This document shows, one piece after another, positions 1 to 7,744 of a DNA stretch of 64,000 nt. The stretch is from CAVLDP01 sp963661945 (GTDB lineage Bacteria > Bacillota > Clostridia > Lachnospirales > Lachnospiraceae). Numbering within the stretch: position 1 is the first letter of the stretch; every line of letters starts with the position of its first letter. Made by a program: the position numbers and the translations under genes. The stretch covers positions 1 through 64,000 of the forward strand of contig CAVLDP010000010.1 of the NCBI GenBank assembly GCA_963661945.1. The letters run 5' to 3'. Below the pieces are notes generated by a model. That model was not told the origin of the DNA and ran no database searches. It was given only the letters and a program-made list of their open reading frames with translations.

Positions 1-54
1 ACCCGCGGTCTCGACCTTGGCAAGGTCGCGCGTTACCAACTACGCCACTGTCGC
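1..54 (-). tRNA. tRNA-Gly (GCC), 3' end cut by window edge
   Basis: First copy of a tandem pair. The visible part is the 5' acceptor strand, D arm, anticodon arm with loop TTGCCAA (anticodon GCC) and the start of the T arm. Over the shared length it is identical to the complete copy at 108-180. The 3' portion lies outside the window. It is transcribed after the complete copy, probably from the same promoter. Confidence 0.93.
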
Positions 55-107
55 AAATATGTAGTCTAACGACATCTTGTATTAAGTAGTGAGCTCTCAC
101 TACTGAG

Positions 108-180
108 AGCGACAGACGGGGCTCGAACCCGCGGTCTCGACCTTGGCAAGGTCGCGCGTTACCAACTACGCCACTGTCGC
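108..180 (-). tRNA. tRNA-Gly (GCC)
   Basis: A full 73-nt cloverleaf. The acceptor stem GCGACAG pairs with CTGTCGC and the discriminator base is U. The anticodon loop TTGCCAA gives anticodon GCC, which reads GGC and GGU. The 3' CCA is not encoded: the bases after the discriminator read CTC, so CCA must be added after transcription. A second copy follows 53 nt downstream on the same strand. Confidence 0.97.
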
Positions 181-208
181 ATTCCTGTCATCTCGCGACG
201 ACTTACTT

Positions 209-237
209 ATAATAGCAGACCTATCATTCATCGTCAA
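209..237 (-). promoter_or_regulatory. Sigma-A promoter of the tRNA-Gly pair
   Basis: On the minus strand a TTGACG -35 box (232-237) and a TATTAT -10 box (209-214) are separated by exactly 17 nt, about 30 nt upstream of the tRNA 5' end. Confidence 0.75.
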
Positions 238-265
238 GAAATAATCAGAAGTTTTTCTAAAAAAT

Positions 266-517
266 CTATTCTTCCGTATCTGTATCGTCCAAACTAAAAC
301 CAGAAATTGGTGATAAATCAATCTCTGTCGATACTGGATTCGCCTCACGATAATTCGTATACTGCTGTACTCCAGAATAAGCAAGCCAGCAAACTAAAGC
401 AATTGCCACTAATGTACCAAGCACAGTAGCAACCACATGCTTCCTCTTATTCTTCTTCACGATCTTCTTGCGATTCTGCTTAAGTTCTTTATTGCGTTCG
501 ACCTTCTCCTGGCTCAT
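266..517 (-). CDS. Small single-pass membrane protein of unknown function
   Basis: An 83-residue protein that I cannot assign to a family. It begins with a strongly basic, Lys/Arg-rich cytoplasmic segment (residues 1-27). One hydrophobic membrane helix follows (about 28-48, VVATVLGTLVAIALVCWLAY), and then a short acidic tail ending in Asp/Glu residues. The positive-inside rule predicts an N-in, C-out topology. A purine-rich ribosome site (GGAGAGGAG) lies about 10 nt before the ATG. It sits between a small terminated reading frame and the tRNA-Gly genes and has no obvious partner. The even charge asymmetry and good ribosome site make it a real gene, but no role can be inferred. Confidence 0.7.
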   Translation of the reverse strand: MSQEKVERNKELKQNRKKIVKKNKRKHVVATVLGTLVAIALVCWLAYSGVQQYTNYREANPVSTEIDLSPISGFSLDDTDTEE

Positions 518-590
518 AATATCCGCCGCTCCTCTCCATATTTCAACTATCTAATAGTAGCCGAAATAAGTCCAAAATGCAACATAAGAA

Positions 591-616
591 AAGCCCCTGC
601 ATGAAAATGCAAGGGC
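591..616 (-). terminator. Rho-independent terminator after the 24-codon frame
   Basis: Read on the minus strand, a hairpin GCCC-T-TGCAT / ATGCA-G-GGGC (one mismatch, loop TTTC) is followed by TTTTCTTA. It lies 33 nt after the stop of the frame at 649-723 and 74 nt before the 83-residue gene. It could terminate the small transcript or attenuate the downstream gene. Confidence 0.75.
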
Positions 617-648
617 AAGGTCTAATCTATATAAAGCGTATCTATTTC

Positions 649-723
649 TTATCTATAACGATACTCGCAAATTCTAGTGTATTCTTCCCAACCTTCTTTA
701 ATTAACTTTGTTAATTTATTCAT
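649..723 (-). CDS. Candidate 24-residue peptide
   Basis: The short frame encodes a 24-residue amphipathic, Lys/Glu/Tyr/Arg-rich peptide that begins MNKLTKLIKEGWEEY and ends in CEYRYR. It has an ATG start with a near-perfect ribosome site (AAAGGAG, 8 nt spacing), and a rho-independent terminator follows directly. No hydrophobic signal is present. Because the gene is this small, coding potential rests on the ribosome site, the proper stop and the terminator. Alternatives are a leader peptide that attenuates the downstream membrane protein gene, or a short regulatory RNA. I recognise no family. Confidence 0.55.
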   Translation of the reverse strand: MNKLTKLIKEGWEEYTRICEYRYR

Positions 724-801
724 GATCAATTCTCCTTTCGTCTCTTCAACTTACAAATATAATATATACCCATTCATTCGAAGAAACGTGTCACATACCA
801 T

Positions 802-2076
802 CTAATTATTAGCCAAATCTTGCATAAAGGAAAGAATCTCTCCAACAAAATACAAAGAACCAAAAGCCACAATACGAAGGTCCTTCTCCAGTGCTTCTTC
901 TCTTGCATCTATGATTGCAGTTTGAAGGCTCTGATAGGCCTTTGCAGCATGTCCTTGCTCCTTGAACCATTTTGCAAGTTCCTCCCCTTGCAGCGTACGT
1001 TTCGATTCCACAGTTACTGTATATACGGAATCTGCAAGCGGAAGCATCCTCTCCATCATAGACTCATAATCCTTATCCGCAAGAACTCCAGCAAGAAGCA
1101 GAAACTTCTCTCCAGGGAAGATGCCTACAAGGCTATCTGCCAAAGCTTTCACCCCTTCCGGATTATGCGCCCCATCCACAAGAAAATATGGCTTCTCTGA
1201 TAGGACCTGCATGCGTCCGGCCCACTTGGCATTCGATAGTCCCATTTTGATTGCATCATCTAAGATCTCTATGCCGTGCTTCCTAAGTACAAGGCATCCC
1301 GCAAGGGCCGCCATGGCATTATAGGTCTGATATTTACCAGATAAGCCAAGCTTTTCAGATCGGATCTCAGCAAGACTTTCTGGTGAGAGCCAGCCTTCCG
1401 TCTCCAAGGCATCAAATCCATTCGATAGATCCGTATAAGGTACATTAAGTTCCTTGCATCGATTTCGGATAACAGAAGCCGCCTCTTCCTCCATATGGGA
1501 AATGATAGCATGACTTCCCGCCTTCAGAATACCTGCCTTCTCTAGAGCGATTTGGGGCAGGCTATCCCCCAGTATCTCTGTATGATCCAGTCCAATACTG
1601 GTGAAAATCGAAACCTCCGGCACTATAGATAATCCATTCGTAGAATCCTTAGCTCCGCCCAGTCCTGTCTCAAGTACGACAAAATCAACATTTCGCTCTC
1701 TGAAATAGAGAACCGCCATAGCCAGGCAATAGTCAAACATAGTCGGCTCTAAATCCATCTCAAGGTCAAGTAAGTATTCTCCAAGTCGAGCTGCATTCTC
1801 TCTTTCGATCCATTTACCATCTACCGTTATCCGCTCGCAGAAATCCACAAGATGGGGTGATGTAAATGTGCCTACGCAAAAACCGGCAGCTCGTAAGATG
1901 CTACTTACGAAAGCTGCCGTTGAGCCCTTGCCATTGGTTCCAGCAATATGTATGACGCGAAGCTTCTCTTCTGGATGATGTAGTCTCTCCATCATCTCAG
2001 AAGTAACCTCACAGCCAGAGGCCTTGCCGAACCTGTGCTTATTCATTATTGTCTCAATAATCTCATCATATGACAT
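802..2076 (-). CDS. folC: Bifunctional dihydrofolate/folylpolyglutamate synthase
   Basis: Adds glutamate to dihydropteroate and to folates with ATP, which retains folates in the cytoplasm. The 424-residue length is typical. The Mur-ligase-type P-loop GTNGKGS is at residues 46-52. It is followed by the TSPHL and ERI folate-contact stretch. The family DGAHNPEG motif lies near residue 300, at the start of the C-terminal ligase domain. The ATG lies 3 nt after the stop of degV, so the two genes are translationally linked in one operon. No other folate gene is nearby. Confidence 0.95.
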   Translation of the reverse strand: MSYDEIIETIMNKHRFGKASGCEVTSEMMERLHHPEEKLRVIHIAGTNGKGSTAAFVSSILRAAGFCVGTFTSPHLVDFCERITVDGKWIERENAARLGEYLLDLEMDLEPTMFDYCLAMAVLYFRERNVDFVVLETGLGGAKDSTNGLSIVPEVSIFTSIGLDHTEILGDSLPQIALEKAGILKAGSHAIISHMEEEAASVIRNRCKELNVPYTDLSNGFDALETEGWLSPESLAEIRSEKLGLSGKYQTYNAMAALAGCLVLRKHGIEILDDAIKMGLSNAKWAGRMQVLSEKPYFLVDGAHNPEGVKALADSLVGIFPGEKFLLLAGVLADKDYESMMERMLPLADSVYTVTVESKRTLQGEELAKWFKEQGHAAKAYQSLQTAIIDAREEALEKDLRIVAFGSLYFVGEILSFMQDLANN

Positions 2077-2079
2077 AAG

Positions 2080-2928
2080 CTATATCACCATTATCACGCC
2101 ACCATCATTAGCGTACATACTGGATACACCTGCTGTATCCACGATAAAAATCTCCTTAAAGTGTCCCGTTGACTCGAGTCTGGCCTTAAGCTGTTCTGCC
2201 CTCTCTCTGCAATTGCAATGAGAGATTGCAAGCGTCTTCTCTTCCATATTATCCGTAACAGAAAGCATAGACTCTACCATCTTATCGAGAGCCTTCAGCA
2301 TGCCACGGCCCTGACCGAGCTGTTCGATACTTCCCTGATCTGTTGAGCCCATAACCGGCTTGATATTAAGAGTTGATGCGATCTTAGCCTTCAGATTGCT
2401 AAGACGGCCTGTCTTACGAAGTGTCTCGAGTGTCTCAAGCACGAAGAAGGTATGCTGACCGGCAATATAGGAATCCACTGTCTCTACCACTTCATCAAAG
2501 GACATCCCCTCATCTTCTAATTCAGCAATTTTCCTGCCAATCAGGGTCTGACCAATCGACGCTGACTTAGAGTCAAAAACATGAATCTGCTTCTGAATCT
2601 CATCATCCTCATGCTCTTCCTCATACAAATCCTTGGCAAGACAAGCGCTATTATAGGAACCACTAAGCTGTGCAGATAAAGTAATTACATAAATACGTTC
2701 TGCGTCTCCCTCCATTGCATCCATATATGCAGATGGAGATGGACAAGCTGACTTGGGACCTGTCTCTGACGAAGCAACCTTCTCAAGGAAAGAAGCCTGA
2801 TCAAAGGATTCATCATCCAGAATATCTTCCCCTTCAATCTGTAAAGTAAGAGGTACGTTACAGAAATGATCATCCGCCTTCATGGCTTCTGTCAGTTCAC
2901 CACAACTATCTATAATCACTTTATACAT
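2080..2928 (-). CDS. DegV family fatty-acid-binding protein
   Basis: A DegV-type (EDD fold) protein of 282 residues. Known members bind a fatty acid and, as FakB, present it to the kinase FakA for acyl-phosphate formation. Whether this copy does so is unknown, since no fakA is in the window. Family signatures are the N-terminal IIDSCGEL, the SACPSPSAYM segment that contacts the carboxylate, the ITLSAQLSGSYNSA stretch and SKSASIGQ. The start is the ATG of MYKVII: GGAGG lies 7 nt before it, whereas an in-frame ATG 21 nt upstream lacks a ribosome site. It is first in an operon with folC and its promoter carries a palindrome between the boxes. Confidence 0.9.
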   Translation of the reverse strand: MYKVIIDSCGELTEAMKADDHFCNVPLTLQIEGEDILDDESFDQASFLEKVASSETGPKSACPSPSAYMDAMEGDAERIYVITLSAQLSGSYNSACLAKDLYEEEHEDDEIQKQIHVFDSKSASIGQTLIGRKIAELEDEGMSFDEVVETVDSYIAGQHTFFVLETLETLRKTGRLSNLKAKIASTLNIKPVMGSTDQGSIEQLGQGRGMLKALDKMVESMLSVTDNMEEKTLAISHCNCRERAEQLKARLESTGHFKEIFIVDTAGVSSMYANDGGVIMVI

Positions 2929-2974
2929 GCTCAAGTCCTCCATTGCCACCTCACGTGGTTTTCATTACCACATC

Positions 2975-3003
2975 ATATTACAACAAAAACTTTTGTTTGT
3001 AAA
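2975..3003 (-). promoter_or_regulatory. Promoter of degV-folC with operator-like palindrome in the spacer
   Basis: On the minus strand a TTTACA -35 box (2998-3003) and a TAATAT -10 box (2975-2980) are 17 nt apart. The spacer is almost filled by a perfect 16-bp inverted repeat, AACAAAA-AC-TTTTGTT at 2982-2997. A repressor bound there would block polymerase. Confidence 0.6.
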
Positions 3004-3018
3004 TAGGCTACTTGTCAT

Positions 3019-4185
3019 TTAGAAGAAAATTGTCAAAACGTTAGCTTCTTCGTATTGCAAGTAGGTTACTGATTTCAATCCAAAGATATAATCTGTAATA
3101 TGACCTTCCGTAATAAAATAATTCATCACCGATTGATAGACGTCAGAATTCCCAAATTTCATGGAAATATTATCCTCTCCATTATTTCTGGCCCTCGCAA
3201 TTGTCTGACCAATCAATTCTTCATCAAAATCCTCAAAATATAGCCCTTCCTGATAGAAGTAATTATCATAAGTAGAAAGGCATTCCGGCAATTCCACATC
3301 CATCTCAATCGTATGATTCGAAGATAATTCTTCTGATGTAGCATTCAAATAAGCATAATTCACATGCTTGCCAATTGAAGAATCCGAATTAGTAAATCGG
3401 CTATTTCCCCAGGTCACATCCATAAAATAATAAGCACTATCAAGAAGAACAAGATTCCAGGCATGAGACTGTCCTAGAGCCTGTCCCTGAACGATACAAG
3501 ACTGTATCCCAAGCTCTGATAGAAGATATGATGCCGCACAAGCATAGCCCATGCAGACCGTTTGTCGATTTAGAAAAACAGATAAGATATTCTGATTATT
3601 CTCTACACCTGTCACATAGTCTACATTCTCAATAAGAAGATCATAGACATATTTGCTCTTCTCATAATCAGTGGCGTCTGAGGAAATACCAGAGAGCCAC
3701 TCCTCTACGACCGCATCAACCTGTTCCTGATAAGCGTCTCTCTCTTCCTCTGTCATCGTATATTTGGGACTTACATCAAAGCCTAGGATGTCATCGCCCG
3801 AATAATAAGTCGTATACTTATATCCACTCACCCAGAAGAGACCGCCATAGTCATAGGTGACTGCTTCATAAGATGCCGATAATACATCCTGATCCAAGGT
3901 GTCCACCCGAACCTTCTCGTCCATATTCAAAATACAGTTGAGAATCTGGTCATAAACCACCTTACCCTCATCTGATAGAGTGGAATAACAATATTTCTCC
4001 GAAGAAATGCTATCCACCACTACAGATTCACCTATGGTCTTTTCCGCGACGATTTCATTTTTGGACTCTCGCACACTCTGAAGGATACGATTCACGTAAA
4101 TGTTAAAGGAATCGTTATTCAGCGCCAAAAAGAAGGCTGATAGAGTTAAGAGAATCACGCATAGAACTCGTATTAGTTTCTTCAA
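3019..4185 (-). CDS. Membrane-anchored transglutaminase-like protein
   Basis: An exported or membrane-tethered protein with a transglutaminase-core (papain-like) domain. A hydrophobic signal-anchor covers about residues 5-23. The catalytic triad is recognisable as Cys211 in QTVCMGYA, His241 in SHAWN and Asp256 in FMDVTWGN (numbered from the chosen start). Bacterial homologues usually act as peptidases or amidases on cell-surface proteins rather than as cross-linkers. I chose the TTG start because GAGG sits 7 nt upstream; the GTG two codons earlier touches the ribosome site. It appears monocistronic. The substrate is unknown. Confidence 0.8.
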   Translation of the reverse strand: MKKLIRVLCVILLTLSAFFLALNNDSFNIYVNRILQSVRESKNEIVAEKTIGESVVVDSISSEKYCYSTLSDEGKVVYDQILNCILNMDEKVRVDTLDQDVLSASYEAVTYDYGGLFWVSGYKYTTYYSGDDILGFDVSPKYTMTEEERDAYQEQVDAVVEEWLSGISSDATDYEKSKYVYDLLIENVDYVTGVENNQNILSVFLNRQTVCMGYACAASYLLSELGIQSCIVQGQALGQSHAWNLVLLDSAYYFMDVTWGNSRFTNSDSSIGKHVNYAYLNATSEELSSNHTIEMDVELPECLSTYDNYFYQEGLYFEDFDEELIGQTIARARNNGEDNISMKFGNSDVYQSVMNYFITEGHITDYIFGLKSVTYLQYEEANVLTIFF

Positions 4186-4211
4186 AACCACACCTCATTG
4201 TTCTCATAATC

Positions 4212-4243
4212 AAAAAGCGACATGCCATAATTAGCATGTCGCT
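4212..4243 (-). terminator. Terminator of the cold-shock gene
   Basis: A perfect 10-bp stem, AGCGACATGC / GCATGTCGCT with an 8-nt loop, is followed on the minus strand by a short U-run. It lies about 95 nt after the stop of the cold-shock gene. Confidence 0.85.
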
Positions 4244-4338
4244 CCCCCCTTAAATCATTCGTATCTCAATCTTGCTATTCAAATATCAGAAATATCATAA
4301 TAGGTACATTGAAAATCTAGTGATTAAGTGCCTAGTAA

Positions 4339-4539
4339 TTATCTTACTACTGTTACGTTAACAGCCTGAGGACCCTTCTGGCCATCAGTTACGTCGTACT
4401 CTACAGATGCACCTTCCTCAAGTGTCTTGAATCCTTCCATATTCAGACCTGAGTAATGTACGAATACGTCATTTCCTTCTGCATCAGAAATGAAACCGTA
4501 ACCCTTCTGGTTGTTAAACCACTTTACTGTACCTGTCAT
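4339..4539 (-). CDS. csp: Cold-shock domain protein (CspA family)
   Basis: A 66-residue single cold-shock domain that binds single-stranded RNA or DNA and melts RNA secondary structure. The RNP1 motif KGYGFI and RNP2 motif VFVHY are intact, and the N-terminal GTVKWFN is canonical. The ATG follows GGAGG by 9 nt; the frame is open further upstream but has no support there. It has its own promoter (4596-4624) and terminator, so it is an independent unit. The roughly 50-nt leader contains a 12-bp AT palindrome immediately before the ribosome site. Confidence 0.97.
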   Translation of the reverse strand: MTGTVKWFNNQKGYGFISDAEGNDVFVHYSGLNMEGFKTLEEGASVEYDVTDGQKGPQAVNVTVVR

Positions 4540-4595
4540 TACATAGTACCTCCAAAATATATTTTGTAGGATTTCTAAAACCCAACACAAGATAT

Positions 4596-4624
4596 AGGAT
4601 AGCATAAGGCACTTGGAATGTAAA
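4596..4624 (-). promoter_or_regulatory. Promoter of the cold-shock gene
   Basis: The minus strand carries TTTACA (4619-4624), 17 nt, then TATCCT (4596-4601) preceded by an extended TGC. The predicted leader before the ATG is about 50 nt and includes the palindrome AAAATATATTTT. Confidence 0.6.
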
Positions 4625-4630
4625 TAAAGT

Positions 4631-5134
4631 TCAGACAACTTTTTCGAAGGAAATACTATGGTCTGACAAAAATTTGGACACATAAGAATCCCATGCAAAA
4701 TCTATAGATCTGTCAACCGTAAAAATCCTAAGCGAGGAGCCTGTTGTAATATAGAGCGCATCATCCTTGAAGCGAACATTAAGAGCCAGGGACGAAATAT
4801 CCTCTGCCGAAATCGATGCATCTGCCTCTTCTAAAATCCTGGCAATAAGAGCCGGCGAAGCCAGGAATACAAACTTGAAATAACCTGGTGTCTTCTTGCC
4901 CTTAATCATAGAAAAACAAAGAGATCGCACCTCCCCATAAGGCACAAAGGAAGGCATCTCTCCCATAGAGGATAACTCCTCTTCCGTATAATAGCCATCC
5001 ACATAAGCCCCATCAATCACAAAGGAAGCCTTAGTCTGAATCGTCGCTTCCTGAAGGAGGAAGTCATCAAAGGTATCCTGTAACAAAATATGGCTCATGC
5101 AGCCCTTCACATCAGAAATCTCAAATGCCTGCAA
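4631..5134 (-). CDS. Conserved clostridial protein coupled to clpX (DUF5721-like)
   Basis: A 167-residue soluble protein without signal or membrane segments. From memory it resembles the DUF5721 family of Clostridia in its opening ([13 protein letters not shown]), the TFDDFLL and FVIDGAY stretches, and a C-terminal half of mixed beta strands. Function is unknown. It starts at a TTG placed immediately after the clpX stop codon, with an AGAGAGG about 11 nt upstream inside clpX. Starting here keeps the family-like N-terminus; a later ATG (residue 13) would delete it. The tight coupling suggests co-production with ClpX, for example as an adaptor or substrate, but that is inference only. Confidence 0.75.
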   Translation of the reverse strand: MQAFEISDVKGCMSHILLQDTFDDFLLQEATIQTKASFVIDGAYVDGYYTEEELSSMGEMPSFVPYGEVRSLCFSMIKGKKTPGYFKFVFLASPALIARILEEADASISAEDISSLALNVRFKDDALYITTGSSLRIFTVDRSIDFAWDSYVSKFLSDHSISFEKVV

Positions 5135-6604
5135 TTATTCCGCTGCCTCTCTAGGAAGTGCCTGAAGTGGTACTGCACCTCGAATCTCAATCAAAGGTCC
5201 GCCCTTCTTCTCTATATAGTCTTCCGTAATTGTAACCGTACCGATATTGTCATCCTTAGGAATCTCATACATGATATCAAGCATGTATTCCTCGATAATA
5301 GCCCTCAGCGCTCTAGCGCCAAGTTCTCTGTCCTTGGCCCTGCGTGCAATCGCATAGAGTGCACCATCATCAAATCGAAGGTCTACCTCATCTAAGGCCA
5401 GAAGCTTCTGGTACTGCTTGATAATCGCATTCTTCGGTTCCTTCAGAATACGAACCAGCATATCCTCATCTAGAGCCTGCAAAGCAAAAACAATAGGAAG
5501 TCTACCGATAAATTCTGGAATCATACCAAAATTCTTCAGATCCTCTACCGTCACCTGATCGAGCAGATTCTCATCCTCATCAAATCGATCCTTCAACTCT
5601 GATGCAAAGCCCATCGTTGAGGTCTTCGTCAGACGTTCCTTAATAATATTACGAAGTTCTGGGAACGCTCCACCACAGATAAAGAGAATATTCTTCGTAT
5701 TCACTGTCACCATAGGAACCATGGCATTCTTACTGCTGGCTCCAACCGGCACCTCAATATCTGCGCCCTCAAGGAGCTTCAGCATACCCTGCTGAACAGA
5801 TTCGCCAGATACATCTCTCTGATTCGCATTACGCTTCTTGGCAAGCTTGTCAATCTCGTCAATGAAGATAATACCCTGTTCTGCCTTCTCTACGTCATTA
5901 TCCGCAGCAGCGAGAAGCTTGGATACAACCGACTCGATATCATCGCCAATATAGCCAGCCTCCGTAAGAGATGTTGCATCCGTAACTGCAAGAGGCACAT
6001 CCAGAAGACGAGCAAGTGTACGAACCAGATAAGTCTTACCAGATCCTGTAGGACCAACCATAAGCATATTCGACTTCTCGATCTCGATCTCATCTAAGGT
6101 ATTCGTAGCAACACGCTTGTAATGATTGTAGACTGCGACAGACATTACCTTCTTCGCATGTTCTTGTCCGACTACATATTCATCCAGCTTTGCCTTGATC
6201 TCATGTGGACGTGGCATATGATTCACATCAAATACTGGTGTGATTTCAGGTTCGCCTTCCTTCTTGGGCTGCTTCCTCTTCACCTTCTTAGAATTAGGCA
6301 TGCCAGGAAAGCCCATAAGATCAGACAGATTAATCATGCTAATATTGCCAAGCTTGCTAAAATCGATTCCGTCCTCTGAATTCTCATCATCAGAAGAACC
6401 CTGTCCCATATTCATATTCATGCCAAAAGCGCCCATAGAATCAAAGGTCTTCTGCATGCAATCATTACAAATACAGATGTTATTCGGAATCCGTATCATC
6501 TTGCCCGCAACGCGCTCTGGTCTGTGGCAGATATAACATACATCCTCATAGGAATCATCTGACTTGTCGTCTATATCAATCTCTCTAAAATCATTATCTG
6601 ACAT
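5135..6604 (-). CDS. clpX: ClpX, ATP-dependent Clp protease unfoldase subunit
   Basis: AAA+ unfoldase that feeds substrates to ClpP. A four-Cys zinc finger (C23, C26, C46, C49) forms the N-terminal substrate-binding domain. Walker A GPTGSGKT is at 184-191, pore-loop GYIG at 217-220, Walker B IIFIDE at 245-250, and the ClpP-docking loop reads MGF at 331-333 in place of the usual IGF. At 489 residues it is longer than a standard ClpX (about 420). The extra length is an acidic N-terminus, a Met/Gly-rich patch (GMNMNMGQG) and a charged linker before the AAA+ core. No clpP or tig gene is adjacent, which is unusual. Confidence 0.95.
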   Translation of the reverse strand: MSDNDFREIDIDDKSDDSYEDVCYICHRPERVAGKMIRIPNNICICNDCMQKTFDSMGAFGMNMNMGQGSSDDENSEDGIDFSKLGNISMINLSDLMGFPGMPNSKKVKRKQPKKEGEPEITPVFDVNHMPRPHEIKAKLDEYVVGQEHAKKVMSVAVYNHYKRVATNTLDEIEIEKSNMLMVGPTGSGKTYLVRTLARLLDVPLAVTDATSLTEAGYIGDDIESVVSKLLAAADNDVEKAEQGIIFIDEIDKLAKKRNANQRDVSGESVQQGMLKLLEGADIEVPVGASSKNAMVPMVTVNTKNILFICGGAFPELRNIIKERLTKTSTMGFASELKDRFDEDENLLDQVTVEDLKNFGMIPEFIGRLPIVFALQALDEDMLVRILKEPKNAIIKQYQKLLALDEVDLRFDDGALYAIARRAKDRELGARALRAIIEEYMLDIMYEIPKDDNIGTVTITEDYIEKKGGPLIEIRGAVPLQALPREAAE

Positions 6605-6708
6605 AGAAAATATACCTCACTCTCATAGATAATGCTCATTATAGACAATCTGCTTATGGAACTCAATTGCCCAGCAAAAAGTTAATAAATTCTTAAGAAT
6701 ACGACCGA

Positions 6709-7689
6709 CTAATCCACACAGAAGCTGTCAAAATATCGAAATACATCCTGATAATACTGAAAACGAATCTCTGGAGTTGCTGCATACATCTCATGCTTTG
6801 ATCCTGGATAAATGATTCGATTGGTAGAGCCCGTTTCCTTTAGGAAATCATCATGACCAGTATTATCTACCATCGTATCCTTCTCTCCTTCGCAGAGAAG
6901 AAATGGAGTCTTTATTGCACCAGCATTGGAGAGGCCCTTCTTTGTGGCACGAATTCCAGCCTTAATCCAACCATAAGAGCCACCGTACATCGTCCACTCT
7001 GACCTGGTTAATCTGAAGTTACGATAATATTCATATCTAGGCACGCTCATCTCACTGGAATGTTCTGGATCGTACTTGTCAGAAAGCCCCGTCTGTCCTG
7101 GACCATATTTCTTATCCCAATGAAATAATGTCGCAACTGCCATCAGAATCTGAACCACCCATTCTGGTGCTCCATAATTAATTCGATGCATTGGAGAACT
7201 TAAGATTGCAGCTGTAAATACATCTGGATGCTCCTCAAGATAGAGTGTTCCAATCAAGCCTCCCATAGAGTGCGCAAAGAGAAGAAGACGAGTTGTCTTT
7301 GCATTTACCTGTACAACTTCCGTTATAAACTGATGCAAATCCGATACATATTCTTCATAATCTGTAATATGAACCATATCCGGATCTTCTACCTTGCGGT
7401 CTGATAGCGCATGTCCTCTATGCTCAATAAAGAACACAGAATAACCAGCCTGATAGAAATAGTATGCCGTCTCATAGAACTTGCCGAAGAACTCGCAGAA
7501 ACCGTGGCTTAAAACAATCGCCCCTTTCTCTGCTTCATTTACCTTATATTCGAAATGAATCTTCGTCCCATCCTCTGCTGTAAAGAAGCCCTGCGTCATC
7601 GTACTAACCCATGGCTCCACCTTATTCTTCATCTCTTCGAAGAAATTATCTTCTCCGATATAAAAATCTTGATTCTCCCAATTAGCCAT
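6709..7689 (-). CDS. Alpha/beta hydrolase, lysophospholipase-like
   Basis: A 326-residue serine hydrolase of the PldB/monoglyceride-lipase type. The nucleophile elbow AHSMGG contains Ser141. The catalytic Asp is probably D271 (EGEKD) and the His is H299 (GSKHE). The oxyanion segment is LSHGFCEF, and the EHRGHALSD loop is typical of monoacylglycerol lipases. There is no signal peptide. The start is the ATG of MANWEN with AGGAG 5 nt upstream; an earlier ATG lacks a ribosome site and runs into the upstream terminator. Beside a glycerophosphodiesterase it may take part in lipid or glycerol-ester turnover, but the terminator between them argues for separate transcripts. Confidence 0.85.
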   Translation of the reverse strand: MANWENQDFYIGEDNFFEEMKNKVEPWVSTMTQGFFTAEDGTKIHFEYKVNEAEKGAIVLSHGFCEFFGKFYETAYYFYQAGYSVFFIEHRGHALSDRKVEDPDMVHITDYEEYVSDLHQFITEVVQVNAKTTRLLLFAHSMGGLIGTLYLEEHPDVFTAAILSSPMHRINYGAPEWVVQILMAVATLFHWDKKYGPGQTGLSDKYDPEHSSEMSVPRYEYYRNFRLTRSEWTMYGGSYGWIKAGIRATKKGLSNAGAIKTPFLLCEGEKDTMVDNTGHDDFLKETGSTNRIIYPGSKHEMYAATPEIRFQYYQDVFRYFDSFCVD

Positions 7690-7702
7690 AAATACTCCTC
7701 TC

Positions 7703-7733
7703 AAAAAACAAGGCACCCTCCGCAGAGGATGCC
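7703..7733 (-). terminator. Terminator of the glycerophosphodiesterase gene
   Basis: On the minus strand, the hairpin GGCA-CCTC / GAGG-TGCC with a short loop and one bulged or mismatched pair precedes TTGTTTTTT. Confidence 0.8.
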
Positions 7734-7744
7734 CCGCTTACCAT

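Noticed and set aside
1..180. Tandem identical tRNA-Gly copies as an assembly duplication or attachment site
   Set aside because: The flanks of the two copies differ and no integrase or direct repeat is nearby, so an ordinary tRNA tandem is the simpler reading.
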